Assembly (NCBI RefSeq): GCF_026810445.1
Contig: NZ_CP113949.1
Location: 3,844,001 to 3,908,000 of the forward strand
DNA length: 64,000 nt
Source of the DNA: Pseudomonas sp. BSw22131
GTDB lineage: Bacteria; Pseudomonadota; Gammaproteobacteria; Pseudomonadales; Pseudomonadaceae
Direction: 5' to 3'
Positions 19,185 through 27,500 of this stretch are shown here, piece by piece. Made by a program: the position numbers and the translations under genes. Every line of letters starts with the position of its first letter. Within the stretch, counting starts at the first letter, position 1. The notes beneath the pieces were generated by a model that was not told the DNA's origin, made no database searches, and was given only the letters and a program-made list of their open reading frames with translations.

Positions 19185-20545
19185 GAGGCTGCTCCCTTCG
19201 AACCTGAACTCGAGGCTTGATGGCTGATGGATTTTTCAGGCGTTGCGACGTCGCCACGCGGTGCGGTGCGGGCAAAAAAGATCACCACAGCCGCGACCAG
19301 TGAAGTGGCCGCCAAACCGTAGAGACCGCCTTCGATGGAGCCGGTTTTTTGCTCCAGGAAACCGAACGCTGTCGGGGCGACGAAGCCACCGAGGTTGCCG
19401 ATGGAATTGATCAAGGCGATCACGGCGGCGGCGATGCGAGCGTCCAGATAGCCTTGCGGAATCGGCCAGAACAATGCCGAGGCCGCTTTGAACCCAATGG
19501 CGGCAAAACAGATGGCGACGAAGGCGAAGATCGGCCCGCCAATGGTGGACATGAACATGCCGAACGCGGCGATCACCAGGGTCAAGGCCACCCAGGCTTG
19601 CTGGTGTTTCCATTTGCTGGCCATGGCGGCGAAGCCATACATCGCGATGATCGAAATGATCCACGGAATCGAGTTGAACAGGCCCACCTGGAAATCACCG
19701 AGGTTGCCCATTTTTTTGATCATGCTCGGCAGCCAGAACGTGGCGCCGTAGATGGTCAGGGCAATGGAGAAGTAGATGAAGCAGAACAGCGCGATTTGCT
19801 TGTCGGCCAGCAGCTTGAACATCGACGGTTTGACTGTCTGTGTGGCTTCGCGGGCCCGTTGTTCCAGGGCGATGGCGTCAACCAGCGCGTCCTTTTCCTC
19901 GGCGCTCAGCCATTTCGCCTCGCGCGGATGGGATTGCAACCAGAACCACACAAATCCACAGAGTACGATCGAGGCAAAGCCTTCAATCAAGAACATCCAC
20001 TGCCAGCCATGCAGGCTAAAGCCGCTGACGTTCAACAGTGCGCCGGAGACGGGACCGGAGATCACCGAGGCGATGGCCGAACCGCTGAGGAAAATCGCCA
20101 TGGCCTTTCCACGTTCAGTCGACGGCAGCCATTGGGTGAAGTAGTAAATGATGCCGGGAAAGAAGCCTGCTTCGGCTGCACCGAGGACAAAACGCAGCAC
20201 ATAGAAGCTGGTTTCCCCGCGCACAAACGCCATTGCCATCGCCGCCGCGCCCCAAGTAAACATGATGCGCGTCAGCCAGGCACGGGCACCGTAACGCTGC
20301 AGCAGCATGTTGGAGGGGACTTCGAATATCGCATAACCGATAAAGAACAACCCGGCACCCAGGCCGTAGGCGGCTGCGCCGATACCGAGGTCGGCTTCCA
20401 GGTGGCTGCGCACGAAACCAATGTTGACCCGGTCGATGTAGTTGACGATGAACATCACCACGAATAGCGGCAGCACGTGACGCTTCACCTTGGCAGCAGC
20501 GCGGGCGAGCACATTCGGATCAGGCGGACTTTGAAGGGTATTCAA
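19181..20545 (-). CDS. MFS sugar-acid permease (ACS family)
   Basis: Twelve-TM major facilitator of the anion:cation symporter family, 454 aa. TM1 ends in the family motif NYIDRVNIGFVRSHLEADLG, and the first loop carries YAIFEVPSNMLLQRYGARAW. It is the first gene of a two-gene unit with the dehydratase, so it probably imports the dehydratase substrate (an aldarate or aldonate). The C-terminal tail is a soluble Ser-rich stretch. Confidence 0.88.
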   Translation of the reverse strand: MNTLQSPPDPNVLARAAAKVKRHVLPLFVVMFIVNYIDRVNIGFVRSHLEADLGIGAAAYGLGAGLFFIGYAIFEVPSNMLLQRYGARAWLTRIMFTWGAAAMAMAFVRGETSFYVLRFVLGAAEAGFFPGIIYYFTQWLPSTERGKAMAIFLSGSAIASVISGPVSGALLNVSGFSLHGWQWMFLIEGFASIVLCGFVWFWLQSHPREAKWLSAEEKDALVDAIALEQRAREATQTVKPSMFKLLADKQIALFCFIYFSIALTIYGATFWLPSMIKKMGNLGDFQVGLFNSIPWIISIIAMYGFAAMASKWKHQQAWVALTLVIAAFGMFMSTIGGPIFAFVAICFAAIGFKAASALFWPIPQGYLDARIAAAVIALINSIGNLGGFVAPTAFGFLEQKTGSIEGGLYGLAATSLVAAVVIFFARTAPRGDVATPEKSISHQASSSGSKGAAS

Positions 20546-20608
20546 GGGGCACTCCCGTTCATTATTTTTTTAGGGGCGAGCCGATCATGGACGCGCAGAT
20601 TGATCCCG

Positions 20609-20647
20609 TCTAATCTAAATTGGCATTCTATTGATACCGGAATTAGA
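20609..20647. promoter_or_regulatory. divergent LysR/MFS control region with TCTAAT...ATTAGA inverted repeat
   Basis: The 105-bp gap between the divergent permease and LysR genes contains TCTAAT (20609-20614) and ATTAGA (20642-20647), spaced 27 bp apart, directly before the lysR start. This could be part of the LysR binding region, but the half-sites are short. Confidence 0.35.
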
Positions 20648-20650
20648 TCA

Positions 20651-21553
20651 ATGTTCGAGCTGACTCAACTGCGCTGTTTCACCACGTTGGCGACGGAACT
20701 GAATTTCCGCCGGGCCGCCGAACGGTTGAACATGACCCAACCGCCCCTGAGTCGACAGATTCAACTTCTGGAACATCACCTGGGTGTAGAACTGTTAACC
20801 CGCACCACCCGCAGCGTCGCCCTGACCGCCGCCGGCCGCGCATTTTTCATCGAAGCGCAAAACCTGCTGGAGCGCGCCCAGCAAGCCGCCGTTAGCGCCC
20901 GCCGCTTTGCCGAGGGCGACATTGGCTCGGTCAATATCAGCTTCGTCGGCAGCGCGGTGTACGAGTTCCTGCCCAAGGTCATCGCCGAAGCACGGCTCAA
21001 ACAGCCGCATGTGAAAATCGACCTGACGGAGATGAACACCTACCAGCAGCATGAAGCGCTGCGTTCGCGGCGTATCGATCTGGGTATCGTTCGCGCGCCG
21101 TTGCTGGAGCGGGGATACGCCACCGAATGCCTGGTGCGTGAACCGTTTGTATTGGCGGTGCCTAGCCGTCATCGGCTGGCGAGCGCTGAAACTGTCTCGG
21201 TCAAAGACCTCGATGCGCAGCCTTTTCTGATGTACTCCCACGCCGCCTACCCGCCGTTCAACGAACTGCTGACCGGCATGCTCCGTTCTGCCCGCGTCGC
21301 CCCGGAATACGTGCAATGGCTCGGCTCATCGCTGACCATCCTGGCCTTGGTTAACGCCGGAATGGGCCTGGCCCTGGTGCCTCGCTGCGCCACCAGCGTG
21401 GTGTTCAAGAACGTGGTGTTTCGCGATATCGATTTGGGCGAAGGTGTCCAGAGCGAGCTGCATTTGATCTGGCACGAGCACAATGACAATCCGGCGTTTG
21501 CGATGTTGCTGGAGGGGATTCGAAGGGCGGTACGGGAGGGATGGGGAGTGTAA
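20651..21553 (+). CDS. LysR-family transcriptional regulator
   Basis: 300-aa LTTR. The N-terminal winged HTH reads LQCF-like LRCFTTLATELNFRRAAERL, then MTQPPLSRQIQLLE (recognition helix) and LGVELLTRTTRSVALT. A periplasmic-binding-like effector domain follows (about 90-295). The frame is open upstream to 20477, but ATG 20651 gives the standard LTTR start MFELTQLR. It is divergent from the MFS-dehydratase unit and presumably activates it in response to the sugar acid. Confidence 0.93.
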   Translation: MFELTQLRCFTTLATELNFRRAAERLNMTQPPLSRQIQLLEHHLGVELLTRTTRSVALTAAGRAFFIEAQNLLERAQQAAVSARRFAEGDIGSVNISFVGSAVYEFLPKVIAEARLKQPHVKIDLTEMNTYQQHEALRSRRIDLGIVRAPLLERGYATECLVREPFVLAVPSRHRLASAETVSVKDLDAQPFLMYSHAAYPPFNELLTGMLRSARVAPEYVQWLGSSLTILALVNAGMGLALVPRCATSVVFKNVVFRDIDLGEGVQSELHLIWHEHNDNPAFAMLLEGIRRAVREGWGV

Positions 21554-21603
21554 ATTATCAGAACAAACAGACCGTCCGATCTGCCGGGGAGCCTGGCTAA
21601 AAC

Positions 21604-21636
21604 TGAGGGCCGTCATCATGGATGACCTAGCCCTCA
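21604..21636. other. strong imperfect hairpin downstream of the lysR gene
   Basis: TGAGGGC/GCCCTCA with inner TCATC/GATGA forms a 12-bp interrupted stem. There is no T tract, so a terminator role is uncertain. The remaining bases between lysR and the immunity array (21554-21770) hold nothing recognised. Confidence 0.45.
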
Positions 21637-21770
21637 ATGGTGTGGCAAAGCCGGCGTACTGCTTCAAGGGGCATAAAGGGTTTACGACACCAACATGGCT
21701 CCACTGCGTCTTTTCTTTTTGAAAAGCCACCTGATTTCGAAGTATCTTTTAAATAAGCGACCCAAACTCT

Positions 21771-22259
21771 CTAGGGTCTTTTTATATAGATCAAGATATC
21801 CATATCTCTATCAGAGCCCGGAAGGGTGTCCTCATACAAGTCAACTGCCCACGTGAAACGACTATTGAAAATAGTTATATTTTGCAAATCATCAACATTC
21901 ATCACAGAGAGATAGCCGACGACATCCCTACCAGAACTGCAATACACATGGGACTTGCGCTTGGCTTTCACCTCCCCCTGGATATAACGAGGCATAAAGT
22001 AAACTCTTTCCTCACAGGAAAGAAAACTTTCTCTTTTTAGATCTTCCAACGTTATGAAGCTATCAGCAAAATGATAGTCTCCTAACAAAGGACGGCCCGT
22101 CCTGAACCAAAAATACTTCTTTCCGCTGAAACTCATGGTCTCCACGTCAAACCTTGGCTTTCTCAGTATATTACGCTTTGTAAATTTGTAGATGTAACAC
22201 TTCAGAACACGAAACCCAAGCTCATCGGCTAACAGTTTCCCGGGATAAGGTGTACACAT
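21771..22259 (-). CDS. putative Rhs immunity protein, 162-aa family, copy 3 (distal)
   Basis: AT-rich 162-aa cytoplasmic protein, no signal peptide or TM helix, family unknown to me. It is clearly paralogous to the genes at 22821-23309 and 23605-24093 over the full length. Shared blocks are PYPGKL, LGFRVLKCYIYKF, KKYFWF, VYFMP, KRKS, DLQNITIF, DTLP and ILIYIKRP. Within the array it is closest by eye to the 23605-24093 copy. The ATG at 22259 has GGAG 12 bp upstream. It follows the frameshifted 107-aa gene in the same order as the intact 107-162 pair. The immunity role is inferred from position behind rhs. Confidence 0.75.
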   Translation of the reverse strand: MCTPYPGKLLADELGFRVLKCYIYKFTKRNILRKPRFDVETMSFSGKKYFWFRTGRPLLGDYHFADSFITLEDLKRESFLSCEERVYFMPRYIQGEVKAKRKSHVYCSSGRDVVGYLSVMNVDDLQNITIFNSRFTWAVDLYEDTLPGSDRDMDILIYIKRP

Positions 22260-22445
22260 TCAGACCGACTCCAAAATGAGTGTTATGGACCCTGCATGAC
22301 GCAGGAATACGAGTAAACCTTCTACAAGTCCCTACAAGAATCGTCTACGGATTTCCTACTAGACCCAATAGCGACAGAAGTTCTAGCGGCCGATACAGGC
22401 TTCGTCGTCAGACTGCGGAAAGGAAACAACTCCGTTTGAGCACCT
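22260..22445. other. spacer inside the immunity array
   Basis: No gene seen. The segment around 22323-22365 contains short repeated CTACAAG / GTAGGA-like words in both orientations (minus strand CTAGTAGGAAATCCGTAGAC and TTGTAGGGACTTGTAG), which may be a degraded repeat. Confidence 0.4.
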
Positions 22446-22768
22446 TCACCACCCCGATGGCTCTCCGTCTTCATCCTTTATATGGATGTCTGTAACCTCT
22501 CTCAACCAAGCGAATAGACTCTTCAGATCTCGCCCTACACTTACGGGACGACTACTCAGATTAAAAAAAATAAACTCGGGCTCCATGTAAAATATTACAT
22601 CGAAATCCCAATCTTTAACGCGTCGTGGCTCGGTACCCATCAACCAAAACTCTGCTTCACCATTTTTTTACAAAAGGTACTTAGTGACGAGATTTTTTCT
22701 TCTATTAATCCTTTGTTAGAGTTTAACCAGCACCGATTATTAAACGTGACGTAAAATTCAGCTGACAT
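22446..22768 (-). pseudogene. frameshifted copy of the 107-aa Rhs-associated gene
   Basis: Starting at ATG 22768, translation matches the intact 107-aa protein at 24255-24578 (MSAEFY-TF-NR-W--SN, then EKISSLSTF) until a run of seven A on the minus strand (22669-22663). There the frame is one base short and hits a stop after ...KQSFG. In the shifted frame homology resumes with GEAEFW-L-MGTEPRR and runs to the end (DEDGEPSGW). Total length is 323 bp against 324 in the intact gene, so a single base is missing. Either a recent inactivation, programmed -1 slippage at the A run, or a sequencing error. Confidence 0.8.
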
Positions 22769-22820
22769 AGATACTCTTCTCATCAGTACTATCATTTTAT
22801 ATCAAGAGCAATCAGCCAAA

Positions 22821-23309
22821 TTAGGGCCTCTTAACGTAGATCAACACATCCAAATCATTATCAGAGCCCGGAAGCGTATCATCGAGAATATCAATCGCCC
22901 AGTTTAACCGACTACTGAATATAACAAGATTTTGCAAGTCGTAGACACTCATCGAACAAAGGTACTTTTTCACCTCCACGCCGGAACAACAATAGATACA
23001 AGACTTACGTTTGCCTTTGACCATCTCCTGAATATATTGAGGCATGAAATAAACTTTCTTTTCCTCGGATATAAAACGCGCACTTTTTAGGCTTTCTAGT
23101 TTCTCGATATTTCCAGGAAGATTGTAGTCGCCAAAAAATGGCTGCAAGGTATGAAACCATAAATATTTTTTTGAAGTAAAACCCATGGTATTCACATCAA
23201 ATCTAGGCCTTCTCTCTACGTTCCTCTTTACAAATTTATAGATGTAACATTTTAAAATCCGAAATCCGAGGTCGTCATCTATAAGTTTTCCAGGATAGGG
23301 CGTCCACAT
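22821..23309 (-). CDS. putative Rhs immunity protein, 162-aa family, copy 2 (middle)
   Basis: Second full-length member of the 162-aa family. It keeps PYPGKL, LGFRILKCYIYKF, KKYLWF, GDYN, KVYFMPQYIQ, KRKS, DLQNLVIF, DTLPGSDNDLD and VLIYVKRP. It is the most divergent of the three by eye (for example in the EVKKYLCSMSVYD region). AGAGGA precedes ATG 23309. Unlike the other two copies it has no 107-aa partner directly upstream; a 295-bp non-coding stretch with a REP unit is there instead. Confidence 0.75.
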   Translation of the reverse strand: MWTPYPGKLIDDDLGFRILKCYIYKFVKRNVERRPRFDVNTMGFTSKKYLWFHTLQPFFGDYNLPGNIEKLESLKSARFISEEKKVYFMPQYIQEMVKGKRKSCIYCCSGVEVKKYLCSMSVYDLQNLVIFSSRLNWAIDILDDTLPGSDNDLDVLIYVKRP

Positions 23310-23604
23310 ACAATTTTAATCCTCTAAGAAGCTTTGATCCCTAACACGTCAGACGTCGAGAAACTTGTTAAACATGCTGAACGGTAGTGATGAGTTTCAA
23401 TAACGCTCCCATGACGGCCAAGACAGAAATCAATCTAGGGGTCGCCACATTGCGCTTCTGCCCGAAGGGCGTAGGAGCGCGGCTTGTCCCGCGATCTGGC
23501 GCGCAGCGGCAGTAAACCTGTTGATGCGGGTAACCTTTTGTTTGACGTGTACCACTACCGAAGGTGTGACTTGGACTTTAGCTGAAAAAAACGATCTCAT
23601 AAAT
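23310..23604. repeat. non-coding spacer with one REP unit inside the array
   Basis: A single REP-type unit (GTAGGAGCGCGGCTTGTCCC at 23471-23490, then GCGATCTGGCGCGCAGCGGC) sits between two 162-aa paralogues. The flanks carry no recognisable coding remnant. The higher-GC repeat contrasts with the AT-rich genes on both sides. Confidence 0.65.
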
Positions 23605-24093
23605 TCAAGGCCGTTTGATATAGATCAATATATCCATATCATTCTCAGTCCGAGGAAGAGTATCTTCATACAAATCAACCGCCCACGTGAAGCGACTACT
23701 GAAGATGGTTATATTTTGCAAATCATTAATATTCATTGAAGACAGATAGCCAACTACATCGATCCCAGTACTGCAATACACATTAGACTTGCGCTTACCT
23801 CTAGACACCCCTTGCGTATACTGAGGCATAAAATAAACTTTTTTTTCGCCGGAGAGAAAACCCTCCCTCTTGAGAGCATCTAAACTTATCAACTCACAAA
23901 TGGCATGATAGTCTCCAAACAGAGGCCGAGCCGTTTTGAACCAAAAATATTTTTTCGAAGTGAATCCCATGATACCCACATCAAATCTTGGTCTTTTCTC
24001 CACTCTGTTTTTTATGAACTTATAGATGTAACACTTTAAGACTCGAAACCCGAGTTCATCACTCAACAATTTTCCTGGGTATGGCGTATACAC
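23605..24093 (-). CDS. putative Rhs immunity protein, 162-aa family, copy 1 (proximal)
   Basis: Third member of the 162-aa family, second gene after rhs. It starts with GTG at 24093, behind a good AAGGAG ribosome-binding site, and reads (M)YTPYPGKLLSDELGF. It shares all family blocks and ends in DILIYIKRP. The paralogues all lack Cys/His metal clusters, and the fold looks alpha/beta with many aromatic residues. Its position right after the rhs toxin and intact 107-aa gene makes it a prime immunity candidate. Confidence 0.78.
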   Translation of the reverse strand: MYTPYPGKLLSDELGFRVLKCYIYKFIKNRVEKRPRFDVGIMGFTSKKYFWFKTARPLFGDYHAICELISLDALKREGFLSGEKKVYFMPQYTQGVSRGKRKSNVYCSTGIDVVGYLSSMNINDLQNITIFSSRFTWAVDLYEDTLPRTENDMDILIYIKRP

Positions 24094-24254
24094 TTGAAAA
24101 ACTCCTTGATTTAGTTTCTATCGCTTCTGCCAGACGTAGATCCGACACAGTCCGCCTCTGCCCGATGGGACAGAGCTCAGAACTGTTCTGACAAGTCGAC
24201 CTTGAAAACGAACATTCTTATTCCACCGCAAGCAGTTTTAGAGTTTTATCCTGC

Positions 24255-24578
24255 TCACCAATTCGTTGCCTCACCGTCCTCGTCGTCAACATGGGTTTCG
24301 GTGAACTGCCTTAGCCATAAAAACAAAACTTGCAAATCTATTTCTACACTAGGAGGGCGGCTGCTTATTTCGAGAAATACAGATTGCGGCTCGAGGAATA
24401 ACCTCACATCGTACTCCCAACAATCAATGCGTCGTGGCTCAGTGCCCGTTAACCAGAACTCTGCAGGACCATCCCTGTTGGAAAAAGTACTCAAGGATGA
24501 AATTTTATCTTCTAGAACTTTTCTGTTCGAGGTGTACCAGTCTCGATTACAGAAGGTGATGTAGAACTCCGCGGACAT
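24255..24578 (-). CDS. Rhs-linked small protein, 107-aa family, intact copy
   Basis: 107-aa acidic cytoplasmic protein starting 12 bp after the rhs stop, so it should be co-expressed with the toxin. Recognisable blocks are FWLTGTEPRR, WEYDVRLFLEP, FLEISSRPPSVEIDL and HVDDEDGEATNW. Family unknown to me. A frameshifted paralogue lies at 22446-22768, also directly upstream of a 162-aa gene. Toxin-proximal position and duplication together with the 162-aa gene suggest it is the first half of a two-protein immunity module. That is inference. Confidence 0.78.
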   Translation of the reverse strand: MSAEFYITFCNRDWYTSNRKVLEDKISSLSTFSNRDGPAEFWLTGTEPRRIDCWEYDVRLFLEPQSVFLEISSRPPSVEIDLQVLFLWLRQFTETHVDDEDGEATNW

Positions 24579-24590
24579 AACTGTTTGCTC

Positions 24591-27500
24591 CTACTGGCCG
24601 TGCGAGCGACCTGATATCGATGAAAAATCCATCGGATTCTTCATACCTATATGAGCTGCAGACGAATAGCGACTAACAATAGTCTTCCCATCATTAGCCA
24701 AATCTATAGCTGTAGCATCTCCATGTTTCCTCATCGACTTGTGCGCATGTGCATTATTCCCTTCCTTATGACGGGTATTTTTAACGCCACCGTAAGCATG
24801 AATCTGTACCTCTGACCCATCGGCGTGTTTCCAGCGCTGATTACGTGGGTTTGCGGGGTTGGTCAGGACGAAACCGCTGTTTTGCAGAACAGACTGGACG
24901 TGACCTACTGACCTCCCGCTAAGTGACGGCAGTCTGGAAACACTTGGCTGATTAGCATACTTGCCATGCGCGTCAATCCATCGACCACTGGAGTTTTGTC
25001 TGGTTGCCGGCCCGCAGGCGAGTCCTAATGGATCAGCCAAACCTACAGGGTTGGGAGCGTATGCATATAGATTCAATCCCCCCGCCAACCCAATCGGATC
25101 GGGCGTGGTAAACCGCCCTACATCCGGGTCGTAGAATCTGAAGGTGTTGTAGTGCAACCCGGTTTCGCGATCCAGGTATTGGCCTTGGAATCTGAGGTTT
25201 TGCTCCTCGATGAAATGCGGTTTGCGGTGCTCTTCGCGGGTGTTGCCCCACACCTTGTAGCGCGCCAGCCAAACGGGATCGCCGTCGGTTTCAGTGAGGC
25301 GTTCCGGCGCGCCGTTGAGGTCGTTATGGTAGTAGCGAATTTTTTGATGTTCGCCGCTGCCGTCGACTCGGGCCAGAGGCTCATGACCGTTATCGCCATA
25401 GACGTACAGGCTGATGAGGGAGCTTCGAGTTTCCTGCAACAGACGCAAGCCGTCCCAGCCAAATGAGGTTTCGCCTGTCAGGTAGCCGTCGCGGGTGTGT
25501 TCCGTCTTGCCGATGCGCCGACCCAGTGGGTCGTAGGTCATGCGCACGATATTGCCGTTCGGATTGCGGACTTCGATCAAGCGACTTTCGGCATCATAGG
25601 CGAACTGCTGCGTGCCATGACGAATGCTGCGTTTTTCGATCATTCGGCCGAAGCCGTCGTAGCGAAAGCGCTTGTCCTCGTAGACCATCAGCCTGTTGTG
25701 CTGGACCGGCCCGGCACTCGACGGCGAGCCTTCCAGCAGATTCGCGGCGGCATCGTAGGCGAACATTTCGTGCTGGCCGCCAGGGTTTTCCTGACTGGCC
25801 ATGATGCGTGCGGTGCCGTCGTAGTGCAGCAGCGTTCTCCGCTCGTTCTGACTGTTTTTATCCAGCCGGCCAATCAGGTTGTCAGCGAGGTCGTATTCGT
25901 ATTCTCGGGAGCCTTCAGCCGGGGATCGATATTGACCTGCGACAACTCGGCGCGCCCTTGATCGCAGTCGGCCGCTGCGGTCGTACTGGCTGCTGGTACT
26001 GACCTGGCCCTGTGTGCGCAATACTTCACGATGCAGCTGATCACGCTCGAAATCACTGATCACCTCACTGTCGAGATTGATCTGGTGCAGGTGCCCACTG
26101 CCGTAGTGCAGACGGTTGAGCCAGCGGCCATCGGGCAACCGTGTCTGGCTCAGATTGCCCAGTTCGTCGTAGCGATGTTGCAAAGTGCCAGCGGCAGTGT
26201 GTTCGGCCAGTAACTGGCTGAGGGGATCGTAGGCAAAGTCGACGCGTTGCTGCCGGTTCTGCGAATCGGTAAAGCTGACACCGATCAATCGATCCAGGTC
26301 GTCATGGCGGTATTCCGTGCGACCGTCTGCTGTCGTTTTCGCGAGCAACCTGCCGATGGCATCGCGCTCCAGCGAGTAGACGATGGAATCGACAGCGGGC
26401 TCATCCTGATGGACCGCAGCCAGTTGCTCCACACGAACAGGATTGTCGAGCCCGTCATAGCTATAGCGAAGCTGACCGCCATCCAGTCCCTGCTGCGCCG
26501 CCAACCGATCCCCGGCATCCCAAAAAAATCGATAACATTCGCCGTTTTCGTTACTCAGCGTCTGCAAGCGCCCATAAGCATCATGACTTGACTCCACCTG
26601 ACGCCGGAGAGCATCAGAACGCTTTCGTACGCGTCCATGGCGGTCGTAGGTGAATCGCGTTGTGCTGCCTGCGGGGTCGGTATAGCCGATGACCAAGCCG
26701 CAGCCATCGCGTTGATACTGTTCAACCCGTCCATCTGCCAGCCGTCTACCCACGACTCGACCCTGAGCGTCACGGTGGTAAACGGTTTGTTCGTTCAGTG
26801 CATCGGTGACGACCTGCAGCCAGCCACGATGGTCGTAAGTGAAACGGGTGGGATAACCGGAGCAGTCGGCGTATTCGGTCAATTGACCCAACCCGTTCCG
26901 GCGCATTTTTCTGGTTTTACCGGTGGCGTCGATGACCTGTGCCACCTGACCGCGCTCGTCATAGCGGTACTGGGTGACATGCCCCAGAGGATCAACTTGC
27001 CGGGTGCAGTTACCCCGCGCGTCATAGCGGTAGTGCCAGCTATTGCCCGCGGCGTCTGTTTCCACACGAGGCAAAGACCAGAGCTCCAGCCAATCGGTCA
27101 GTTCGATTCGGCCAAGCGGATCTTCAGTGGTGCTGAGATTTCCCGCCTCGTCATAGGTGTAGTGCCACTGACCACCTTGAGGATCGGTCGCACCGAGCAA
27201 CTGCCGCTCGTCGTTCCAGCGAAAGCGCCACACCTGTCCGAGGCAGTCCGTGTATTCCGTAACTTGATGCTGAGGGTTCCAGCATCGTGTGCTTCGCCGG
27301 CCCAGGCCATCGGTGACAACCGTGCTGCCGGAACTCAAATCGTAATCAAAACCGTACTCTTCGCCCTCATCCGTCCAGTGACGAATGACCCGCCATTCCA
27401 GCTCAGCAACCGGACCCCATTCATAAAAGCAGCGCAAACCGGTGGGCAATTGATGCTCGACCATACGCCGGGCGCCGTCATAGACAAATCGGCGTTGAAC

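Noticed and set aside
24594..25016. HNH or EndoU nuclease assignment for the Rhs tip
   Set aside because: His residues are present, but the spacing does not give a recognisable HNH or EndoU motif.
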